IMG/VR virus record: IMGVR_UViG_3300034198_026716
Coordinates: 1 to 20,309 of that record
Strand: one strand, 5' to 3'
DNA length: 20,309 bases
From: a virus
Position numbers and translations under genes: made by a program. Numbering within the stretch: the first letter of the stretch is position 1; the number at the start of each line of letters is the position of its first letter. Shown piece after piece: positions 1 to 5,835 of the stretch. The notes below the pieces were generated by a model. The model ran no database searches, was not told where the DNA came from, and saw nothing but the letters and a program-made list of their open reading frames with translations.

Positions 1-215
1 GGGTAAATACGACGAACAAGGGGAATGCTGATGCGTTTGAATTGAGCAACATCGCCCGTGTCGGTGCTGACTTCGTTCATCAGCCTTTGGTTTTCGAGTA
101 GAACTGCGGTAGCAGAGCGAATATGGCGGTCTTCGATACCTTCGAGGAGTCCGGTCTTCTTCCAGCGAGTTTCTAACTCCCTAGCTTCGTTCAAAAATCT
201 TGAATTTGCGTTCAT
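1..215 (-). CDS. 23: Major capsid protein, gp23-like (N-terminal fragment)
   Basis: Partial gene, reading off the left edge of the window; 71 codons are visible. The reverse-strand ATG at 215 follows an AGGA ribosome site. The product begins MNANSRFLNEARELE and has the LLENQ...MNEV...DVAQFKRISIPLVRRIYP pattern, which matches the N-terminal region of T4-type gp23 (LLENQ block, then the Leu-Val-Arg-Arg stretch that opens the mature shell domain). It forms the icosahedral shell. In T4 the N-terminus is removed by the gp21 protease during maturation; the short pre-region here (about 40 residues before LLENQ) contains an L-L-E site that could serve. It lies 30 bases downstream of the scaffold gene on the same strand, in the T4 order 22-23. 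Identification rests on motif memory plus gene order; the rest of the gene is outside the window. Confidence 0.88.
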   Translation of the reverse strand, partial: MNANSRFLNEARELETRWKKTGLLEGIEDRHIRSATAVLLENQRLMNEVSTDTGDVAQFKRISIPLVRRIY

Positions 216-245
216 CTGTTTTTCCTATTCTTTAGGTTAAGGGAA

Positions 246-1145
246 TTACTGTTGTTTCTTCAGACCCGACAGGACCAACAATTGGTCATGGTCGTTATTT
301 GCAGCCGAAGCTGCGTACTCGCTGATGACTACATTGTCATTAGCGGTTGTACCTCTCCCCGTTACTTTCTCTGCTTTCTGCAATCTTTCTTTCTGTTCGC
401 TGATAACAGCGGACTTCCTCTCTTTAGCGACGACCTTACGGCTTTCAGTAATGAGTTCCTGAGCCTGACGGACGGCTTCGTTGAGCTTTGTATTCTCTGT
501 GTTAATGCGGATATTGCGTGCTTCGAGAATACGCAGTTGGCCCCTGAGTTCCTCGACTTGCTTTGAGGTTTCTTGCAGCTTGGCGCTGTTGACACCTGCA
601 AAGTCGTCGTCGGACAGGTAGTTTGATGTGATGTCGATGATGCGGTCGAGAGCAACTTTATGCTCTGCCATGCGGGGGTCTTTCAGGATATCTTGGCGTG
701 CTTGCTCGTAGATTTCAGCGCCCTTGAGTTGCAGGAATTGGTCAACCTTGTCAACGATGTATTCCTTCATCTCAGCCAGTTTGTGATCGTACTCCTCGTA
801 CATCTCGACTTCCAAGTTGTTGTTCTTTTCACGCTCGCTCTTGAGCATCTGATAGGCTTCCTCGTATCCTTCTTCCAGAGCGGACTTGTACTCTTCGCCT
901 TGGACTTCGAGGCGGGTGCGGAGGTCACCGATGATGGCGTATGCTTCCTCGTAGCCTTGCTCGGCAGTCTTCTCTGCATCTGCAAGCTCGTTGGTCAGTT
1001 CGGCATAAGCCTCTTCGAGTTTTTGGTTGTATTCGGTTTCGAGATTCTGCTTGGCTTGCTCGAGCAAACTGTTGACTGACTCGGCAACTTCGTTGACCTC
1101 ATTCTCGGGAAGAAGCTTCTTTAATGCATCTACAATCTTTTCCAT
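246..1145 (-). CDS. 22: Prohead core scaffold protein, gp22-like
   Basis: A 299-residue, very Glu-, Lys- and Ala-rich protein predicted to be almost wholly alpha-helical and coiled-coil, with recurrent EEAY segments (about residues 45-48, 66-69 and 95-98). This is the composition and size of T4 gp22, the major scaffold around which the gp23 shell assembles and which is digested to peptides by gp21. Many L-x-E and I-x-E tripeptides, the kind of site T4 gp21 cuts, are present (for example LLE near residue 28 and ILE near 207). ATG at 1145 follows GAGGATAGG. It sits directly upstream of the gp23-like gene and downstream of the gp21-like gene, as in T4. Sequence similarity to gp22 is weak by nature of the family; position and composition carry the call. 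Confidence 0.85.
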   Translation of the reverse strand: MEKIVDALKKLLPENEVNEVAESVNSLLEQAKQNLETEYNQKLEEAYAELTNELADAEKTAEQGYEEAYAIIGDLRTRLEVQGEEYKSALEEGYEEAYQMLKSEREKNNNLEVEMYEEYDHKLAEMKEYIVDKVDQFLQLKGAEIYEQARQDILKDPRMAEHKVALDRIIDITSNYLSDDDFAGVNSAKLQETSKQVEELRGQLRILEARNIRINTENTKLNEAVRQAQELITESRKVVAKERKSAVISEQKERLQKAEKVTGRGTTANDNVVISEYAASAANNDHDQLLVLSGLKKQQ

Positions 1146-1164
1146 TAGCCTATCCTCGCTTTGT

Positions 1165-1172
1165 GTTATATA
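1165..1172 (-). promoter_or_regulatory. Late-promoter-like TATATAAC box upstream of the scaffold gene
   Basis: On the minus strand the octamer TATATAAC lies 27 bases before the scaffold ATG. It resembles the TATAAATA box of T4 late promoters and the TATATAAG boxes seen elsewhere in this window. No clear -35 element is evident. The call is inference from motif recurrence. Confidence 0.45.
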
Positions 1173-1256
1173 TGCTGAACAATAAATTTTTTAACCAAAA
1201 AACTATTCCGCTCAAAAAAGCAACTTAATTTCGCAGGTTCTTTGGTGGCGACACAT

Positions 1257-1270
1257 AATATAAGTATGCA
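1257..1270 (+). promoter_or_regulatory. Promoter-like AATATAAGTATGCA element before the homing endonuclease gene
   Basis: This element shares 13 consecutive bases (ATATAAGTATGCA) with the one at 5187-5199, and in both cases it begins about 40 bases before the start codon. A second shared block, TTGGACTTAAA, follows at 1286-1296 here and at 5201-5211 in the other leader. The 1146-1296 gap is otherwise AT-rich and divergent, with promoters facing both ways. Confidence 0.55.
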
Positions 1271-1296
1271 TCAATATCTATTTTTTTGGACTTAAA

Positions 1297-2196
1297 GTGA
1301 AAAAATTATCTCAAGAGTTTGTGAAGGATGAGTTTGCATCGTATGCTTGCGAATTGCTCGGGGAATATAGTGGTTTTAGCGTACCTGTTGAGTATCGTTG
1401 CACATGTGGTGTAGTTGGAAAAATAAGTCTGGACAAGTTTCGGCAGAGGGTTCGTCGTGGTGAGTGTTGCAAGGACTGTGCTGGAGTGTGGACAAAGGAT
1501 GAGGATTATATATTGCGGGAATGTTATGGTCGTGTGGGTCGTTTGGAGATATTATCTCGATTAAACAACAAGACATACAGTTCTGTTAAGTCTCGTGCTA
1601 TTGTGTTAGGACTTCGGGGGAACAGGTCGAAGGTGATGGGTATTGTTCGTCGTGGTCGTGGCAGGAGGTATTCGTTTGACAAGGATTTCTTTCGGGTTGC
1701 GGGTTTAGTGAACGGTTATTGGGCTGGTTATTTGTGTGGTCATCATTACAGGGTTGATGTTAGAGGTTCATTTTTTCTGAGGGTCTCGGTTGGTCAAGAG
1801 GGTGTTTTAAGATCATTTCAGGATGTGATATGTCATACTGGATTGCTTCAGAGGGTGAGTAGTGGCCGGTTGATGTTGGTTTTGCATGGAGTTGAGCGTT
1901 GGGTTGAGGATTTGCGGTTGAATTATGGTGATGTATCGGGTCTTGACGAGGGCAAATCTTTAGCTTTCATAGCTGGACTGGTGGATGGTCAGGGTTGTGT
2001 TGGTGCGGTGTTGAAGTTGTATGGTAGTCGTGATTTGTTGACATGGGTTAAGGGTTGGTTTGATTCTTGGTATCCAGAATTAAACAAGAAATTAAGGAAT
2101 TTGCGTTGCATTGAGGGATTGGAATGGGAGTATGAGATATGTGGAGCGAGGGCTCGTTTTTTGATGGAAAAGCTTGGGGAGGGGCGTAGGGTTTAG
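1297..2196 (+). CDS. LAGLIDADG-like homing endonuclease (free-standing)
   Basis: A 299-residue protein starting at GTG 1297; the ribosome site is weak (TTGGA, 7 bases upstream). An N-terminal Cys cluster (C35, C37, C57, C58, C61) looks like a small zinc knuckle. Residues 65-106 (W-T-K-D-E-D ... SVKSRAIVLGL) resemble a Myb/SANT-type helix-turn-helix as found in many phage homing nucleases. Two LAGLIDADG-like helices follow: YWAGYLCGHH at 141-150 and AFIAGLVDGQGCVG at 223-236. The second keeps the catalytic Asp (D230); the first has His where Asp is expected. The gene lies on the opposite strand to its neighbours and its sense strand is strikingly G/T-rich (GGT, CGT, TTG codons), which suggests a separate origin. 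It is wedged between scaffold and protease genes and overlaps the convergent 80-residue gene by 3 bases at the stops. Homing activity is inferred and may be lost. Confidence 0.68.
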   Translation: MKKLSQEFVKDEFASYACELLGEYSGFSVPVEYRCTCGVVGKISLDKFRQRVRRGECCKDCAGVWTKDEDYILRECYGRVGRLEILSRLNNKTYSSVKSRAIVLGLRGNRSKVMGIVRRGRGRRYSFDKDFFRVAGLVNGYWAGYLCGHHYRVDVRGSFFLRVSVGQEGVLRSFQDVICHTGLLQRVSSGRLMLVLHGVERWVEDLRLNYGDVSGLDEGKSLAFIAGLVDGQGCVGAVLKLYGSRDLLTWVKGWFDSWYPELNKKLRNLRCIEGLEWEYEICGARARFLMEKLGEGRRV

Positions 2197-2435
2197 CTTG
2201 ATTTTAGTTGTTGTACTAAATCCATGACGCTATTCCACATAACGCCATTGACTCGTATTCCGTCCATGACAACTTCTGGTTTTTCGCCTGCGATAATTCT
2301 TTTGGCGTATTCAAGATTTTTTGCCTGTCCTGCTTTTTTAATGCCATCTCCCCAGCCTTGAAATACTTGTGCAATCTCGCTGGGTTTATCAATCGTGGAA
2401 TAATATTCTTGGAGCCATTGAGTAAAAGTTTTCAT
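2193..2435 (-). CDS. Small protein with capsid-targeting-like N-terminus (possible internal capsid protein)
   Basis: An 80-residue protein beginning MKTFTQWLQEYY. T4 internal proteins carry a targeting peptide of the form MKTYQEFIAE that directs them into the prohead and is cut by gp21 after I-x-E or L-x-E. Here the same spacing gives L-Q-E at residues 8-10. The rest (GWGDGIKKAG..., RIIAGEKPEVVMDG...) is not recognised. ATG at 2435 follows TAAGGA. The gene lies between the protease and scaffold genes, just past the terminator behind the protease gene. Its TAA stop overlaps the TAG of the convergent endonuclease gene in the shared TTAG. That it is packaged is inference from the N-terminus and location. 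Confidence 0.75.
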   Translation of the reverse strand: MKTFTQWLQEYYSTIDKPSEIAQVFQGWGDGIKKAGQAKNLEYAKRIIAGEKPEVVMDGIRVNGVMWNSVMDLVQQLKSS

Positions 2436-2451
2436 GATATTTCCTTAGGTG

Positions 2452-2491
2452 TTAAAAACAGAAACCGTGATTTTGGTCACGGTTTCTGTTT
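2452..2491 (-). terminator. Rho-independent terminator after the prohead protease gene
   Basis: A perfect 15-base-pair stem (2456-2470 with 2477-2491) has a 6-base loop. On the minus strand the stem is followed by a T run (TGTTTTTAAC). It lies 22 bases past the protease stop and just before the ribosome site of the 80-residue gene, so it would reduce or separate expression of the two. Confidence 0.85.
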
Positions 2492-2513
2492 AAATATAGG
2501 GATTAGATAAATT

Positions 2514-3170
2514 TTACAGTTTGCTTGTGATGTTCTTGGTTTTGCTTTCGATGATGCCACCCAAGCAAGCTAGGAGTGCATCTTTGTTGACGGTTTTGCG
2601 AGCAGGGGTGTTTGTTGATGCTGCTGTGGGTGTAGGATTGTAGTTTTCTTTTTTGGTTCCTGCTACTTTCTCTTGGAAAGCGGAGTGGGTGCTGGGATCG
2701 GCCACAGCGTCGAAGGTGATGAGCTTGTAGCTTTCACCGATGACGAGTATACCGTTCTCATCGCTTCTTCCGTTTCCTACGCCACGGCTGCTGATACCGA
2801 TGCGTACGCCGTCATTGAGGAGGCTTTTGAGTATTTTTCCGTGTGGGGTATTGAGGATTTCTCCTTCGCCCATCAGACTGTTTCCATCCCACCACAGCTT
2901 GGTGATGATGTGGGAAGCCTTCTCGAAGTGGATAATGCTGTCTGTGGGGTGGTCGAGCTCACCGATGAGGCCACGGGCTTCGATGATGGGCACGAGTTTC
3001 TTGACATTTTCGTCTAGAACAGCGTAGGGATAGATTCTCTTGTTCTTGTTGATGGCTTCGGCTTCTTGGAATTTGCCTCGGAAGCGAGTCAGTCCCCTAT
3101 CGGAAACCGACTCGTTGAGGCTCATGCAGAGGCCTCCGCAGCAGTCAACAAACAGTACCTGATTGTCCAT
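2514..3170 (-). CDS. 21: Prohead maturation protease, gp21-like
   Basis: A 218-residue serine protease of the T4 gp21 family (herpesvirus-assemblin-like fold), close to the 212 residues of T4 gp21. Visible family blocks: RGKFQEAEAINKNKRIYP at 31-48, GELDHP with catalytic His74, the W-W pair at 93-94, GISSRG with the catalytic Ser at 127 or 128, and FDAVADPS near 153-160. It is built into the prohead core and cleaves scaffold, internal proteins and the capsid N-terminus. ATG at 3170 follows AAAGGAGTAAAA. An alternative ATG at 3125 also has a GGAGG 7 bases upstream, so a shorter 203-residue form lacking the Cys-rich leader (CCGGLC) is possible. It lies 18 bases downstream of the 611-residue gene. 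Confidence 0.93.
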   Translation of the reverse strand: MDNQVLFVDCCGGLCMSLNESVSDRGLTRFRGKFQEAEAINKNKRIYPYAVLDENVKKLVPIIEARGLIGELDHPTDSIIHFEKASHIITKLWWDGNSLMGEGEILNTPHGKILKSLLNDGVRIGISSRGVGNGRSDENGILVIGESYKLITFDAVADPSTHSAFQEKVAGTKKENYNPTPTAASTNTPARKTVNKDALLACLGGIIESKTKNITSKL

Positions 3171-3188
3171 TTTTACTCCTTTATTTTG

Positions 3189-5024
3189 TTAAACAACAGG
3201 TTTGGGCATAACGGGCTTGAGTGACATTGGGTTGTTCAGACCGGGCCAAGTGTTGCTGAAGCGGTCGTCGCCAAGACCCTCGCTGTCGTCAACAACATTC
3301 TTTTCCTTCATCTTTGCGTTGACTGCTTTGGGAACATAAGGATTGTTCATGTTGGGCCAAGTGTCATCGTTTGCCAAGTTTGACAGGGCGCTGTATCCCA
3401 TTTCGTCGGCGTGTCCCTTGTCGTAGTTTTTTCCATCGCTGGCGGGAGCAGCGTCCTTCCAGCCACCTGTGTTGTTGCTGGCGACTGCGTTTTGTTTTGC
3501 GTTCCACTTGGTCATGGGGTGTTCGCCTGTGGCGGAAACCTCAACTCCGTGGCCCCATCCTTCTTCGTGCTCTTCGGCAGCTTCCAGCAGATCAGCGAGG
3601 TAATCAGCGATTGCCTCGGCCAGTTCCATGTCGGTTTCGCTGTTGCCGTTCAGGATGGAGGAGCACTCACGCATGAAGTCGGCGACTTCGATGCGGGTTG
3701 CCTCGTCGCCGGTTTCAGCAGCGATGCGGTGAACCTCGTGCAGAGCCTTATACAGGTCGGAGAAGATGTTCAGTTCGTTTGTAGCACTTTCGTCAAGCTG
3801 GTCGAACAGGTGTTGTGCAGCGCTGGAGAATTCCTTGTAGGAATCTTCGCAATCGCTGCATTCGGAGCTCACATCGCTTTGGGCTCCAGCGAGTTGTCCG
3901 ATCTTGCGGACCTTGTCGGTGAAGGCGTTGTGTGCTGTGCGGAGGATTGCTTCGGCCATGAAGGAGCAAGTTGCATCATCATAGTTGCTGAGGCTTGCGG
4001 ACTCGAGTGCGAGTGTAATTTGCTCGGCCAGTTCTGTCTCGCTTATGTACAGCAGGTTAGGCCAACGGCTGACGATAGCTTCGAGGGTTTCCTCAAGAGC
4101 GGTGTTGTCAGAGATGTTGTTGTAACGCTTGAGGTCGGCCATAGCCTTGACGAAAACTTGGTCTTCGCTGATTTTCTTCATGCTGGAGCGAAGGACCTTG
4201 AGTTCGGTGTCCATCGTCTTGAAGTTCATGGAGATAATCTTGCCCTCGTTGCGCTTGTTTTGGGTGGGCAGGGCGATTGCGACGACATTTCCACGCTCGT
4301 CGGTTTTGATAGCGGATTCGTTCAGGACAGCGCCTGTGGTTTTGAAGTCGATGTATCCGAGTACATTCTCGCACATCGCACACCATTCTTTCATGGTTTT
4401 TGGCTTGATCTTGCGGGCATAGACTCTCCAGCGGGGATTGACACCACCGCTAATTTTGCTGGACGCTTGATCACGGTGACGGCCAAGCTTCTTGCGCTCG
4501 CTGGGGCTCATTGCAGCAAGGGTTGCTTTGCGAGCACGGGCACGCTTTGCAACGAGCGAGCGGTCTTGCTTGCGACCTTTGAGGGGAGACTTCTTGCCTG
4601 TGGGCTTGGAGACTGTGACCTTGAAAGCCTCGTTGACCATCAATTCACGACGAACGAAGGGCATACTCATGTAGTTCTCGAACATGCTATTTGCTTCGTG
4701 ATCCTTGTTTTCAAGAATATTGTCGATCATTTTGCTGATTGTCTCACGAGCGGAGTTCTTTTCGGACTCCTCTTCGATGACGAGAATCTGGAGGTTTTCC
4801 AGAATAACTTCGTTGTCAGTCATGGTGTATGTGGCGTGGATAAAATTGCCATCGTTGGACTGGTAGGTAACATCAGACTCACCGAATGTATGAAGTTCGA
4901 GACTTTCTAGTCCCAAGGTTTTTGCAAGCGTTTCTGCTGCTTCAATCAATTCCTGTTGAGCTTTTGTTAGTGAATTTTCTTCGATTTTCTTGAAGTTATC
5001 GAAGCTGATTAGTGTTCTCTTCAT
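3189..5024 (-). CDS. Large probable prohead core or inner capsid protein, unknown family
   Basis: A 611-residue protein. The chosen start is ATG 5024, preceded by GAGGGAGT; a longer reading from a TTG at 5099 lacks a ribosome site. The N-terminus MKRTLISFDNFKKIEE resembles the capsid-targeting peptides nearby, with I-E-E as a possible gp21 cut, and more L-x-E/I-x-E sites follow in the first 110 residues. Residues about 138-210 are strongly basic (SPLKGRKQDR, KRARARK, SERKKLGRHR) and could contact DNA; residues about 395-520 are acidic and helical. Two near-copies of T-W-P-x-x-N-N-P occur at 555-562 and 592-599. It occupies the place of T4 prohead core genes 67/68 between portal and protease. 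No family is recognised; packaging is inferred from position and N-terminus. Confidence 0.8.
   Translation of the reverse strand: MKRTLISFDNFKKIEENSLTKAQQELIEAAETLAKTLGLESLELHTFGESDVTYQSNDGNFIHATYTMTDNEVILENLQILVIEEESEKNSARETISKMIDNILENKDHEANSMFENYMSMPFVRRELMVNEAFKVTVSKPTGKKSPLKGRKQDRSLVAKRARARKATLAAMSPSERKKLGRHRDQASSKISGGVNPRWRVYARKIKPKTMKEWCAMCENVLGYIDFKTTGAVLNESAIKTDERGNVVAIALPTQNKRNEGKIISMNFKTMDTELKVLRSSMKKISEDQVFVKAMADLKRYNNISDNTALEETLEAIVSRWPNLLYISETELAEQITLALESASLSNYDDATCSFMAEAILRTAHNAFTDKVRKIGQLAGAQSDVSSECSDCEDSYKEFSSAAQHLFDQLDESATNELNIFSDLYKALHEVHRIAAETGDEATRIEVADFMRECSSILNGNSETDMELAEAIADYLADLLEAAEEHEEGWGHGVEVSATGEHPMTKWNAKQNAVASNNTGGWKDAAPASDGKNYDKGHADEMGYSALSNLANDDTWPNMNNPYVPKAVNAKMKEKNVVDDSEGLGDDRFSNTWPGLNNPMSLKPVMPKPVV
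3228..3362 (-). repeat. Two-copy TWPxxNNP motif at the C-terminus of the 611-residue protein
   Basis: Codons at 3339-3362 and 3228-3251 encode TWPNMNNP and TWPGLNNP, each followed a few residues later by Pro, Lys and Val. The copies are 37 residues apart, separated by a charged linker. They look like short linear binding motifs rather than a folded repeat. Confidence 0.7.
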
Positions 5025-5185
5025 AATCAATTGACTCCCTCTATGCTTGTTAAAGTCTGAATACTCATGCGTTACGGCGCTTACTTGCTTATGTTCCAAA
5101 GAAACACAATTGCTTTCTTAATGACAGTATGTATACCTCAAGAGTCAAATTCGCACCAATAATCGTTATTTTTAAATCCTTCTAG

Positions 5186-5199
5186 TATATAAGTATGCA
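5186..5199 (+). promoter_or_regulatory. Promoter-like TATATAAGTATGCA element
   Basis: It begins 39 bases before the ATG at 5225 and contains the clearest form of the TATATAAG box in the window. It is followed by TTGGACTTAAA at 5201-5211, as in the endonuclease leader. The 5025-5185 part of this gap shows no gene and no convincing minus-strand promoter or terminator. Confidence 0.55.
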
Positions 5200-5224
5200 A
5201 TTGGACTTAAATTTGAGGAAAAAT

Positions 5225-5584
5225 ATGAAAACATTTGAGGAGTTTGTTGTCCAGAAGGAAGTGGCAGCATATGACGGTGAGTCAAGCTCCAAGGACCACA
5301 ATGGTTATGATCCTCAGTCGAAACAGAATTTAGATATAGCTATGGATGCTTTGAAAAGAATTATTGACACAAGGCCTGAAATTATTATAAGTTTTCTGAA
5401 TCAGTACCGCAACGATCCCGATATCAAGGCCATATTGACTCGTCACAAGTTGGATAGTTTTCAGGATATGCGTCCAAAAATGAACCCTCATTTCACGGAG
5501 AAAGGACTTGGAGACAAGACTGGTCAAGAGCCTGATGCTTTGGCTCCTCATTCAGCGGATGTTTATTCTAGCGATGCAAATTAG
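5225..5584 (+). CDS. Small protein with capsid-targeting-like N-terminus
   Basis: A 119-residue protein. ATG 5225 follows GAGGAAAAAT at good spacing; an upstream in-frame ATG at 5195 has no ribosome site and would overlap the promoter element. It begins MKTFEEFVVQKE, close to the T4 internal-protein targeting peptide, although a clean I-x-E or L-x-E cut site is not evident. The middle is helical (LDIAMDALKRIIDTRPEII, then SFLNQYRNDPDIKAILTRH) and the tail is polar. It stands alone on the plus strand between portal-side and core genes. Its TAG overlaps the TAA of the convergent zinc-ribbon gene in one TTAG. No known family recognised; a packaged internal protein is a reasonable guess. Confidence 0.75.
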   Translation: MKTFEEFVVQKEVAAYDGESSSKDHNGYDPQSKQNLDIAMDALKRIIDTRPEIIISFLNQYRNDPDIKAILTRHKLDSFQDMRPKMNPHFTEKGLGDKTGQEPDALAPHSADVYSSDAN

Positions 5585-5835
5585 TGTTTGAACCAGTATT
5601 GATTGGCTTTTTTTAGATTTTCCTCGTTGATTGCGTAGCCGCCCATGTCGCCCAGCACGGTATCAGTACCGCAGTTTGGACAGAGGCATGTTTGATCATT
5701 ATCCGTGTAGTTTGTGATGTCTTTGGTTTCGTATATCTTGCAACAAAAGATACATCCAGCTTGGGTTGACTGCTGGACGAGTCTTTTGTTTTTAAATGCA
5801 AGGGACATGAGTTGTTGCACGGGTGTCTGATCCAT
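5581..5835 (-). CDS. Small zinc-ribbon protein
   Basis: An 84-residue protein with four to six Cys arranged as C-I-F-C-C near residues 28-32 and C-L-C-P-N-C-G near 50-56, followed by T-D-T-V-L-G-D, and an aromatic ending with Y-W-F. This matches a small zinc-binding family I recall from bacteria and phages (C-x-F-C ... T-x-L-C-P-x-C-G-x-D-[ST]-V), whose role is unknown to me. The start ATG at 5835 shares a base with the portal stop (TAATG), so it is probably translationally coupled to the portal gene. Nothing suggests a virion role beyond this coupling. Confidence 0.78.
   Translation of the reverse strand: MDQTPVQQLMSLAFKNKRLVQQSTQAGCIFCCKIYETKDITNYTDNDQTCLCPNCGTDTVLGDMGGYAINEENLKKANQYWFKH

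Noticed and set aside
252-1079. Plus-strand frames at 252-566 and 660-1079
   Set aside because: They are antisense to the scaffold gene, whose composition, ribosome site and synteny fix the coding strand.
3411-4910. A 499-codon plus-strand open frame
   Set aside because: It lies wholly antisense to the 611-residue core gene, has a Cys/Val/Leu-rich composition typical of a mirrored frame, and lacks a convincing ribosome site.
5025-5099. TTG at 5099 as start of the 611-residue protein
   Set aside because: It is a rare start with no ribosome site; ATG 5024 follows GAGGGAGT and gives a targeting-like N-terminus.
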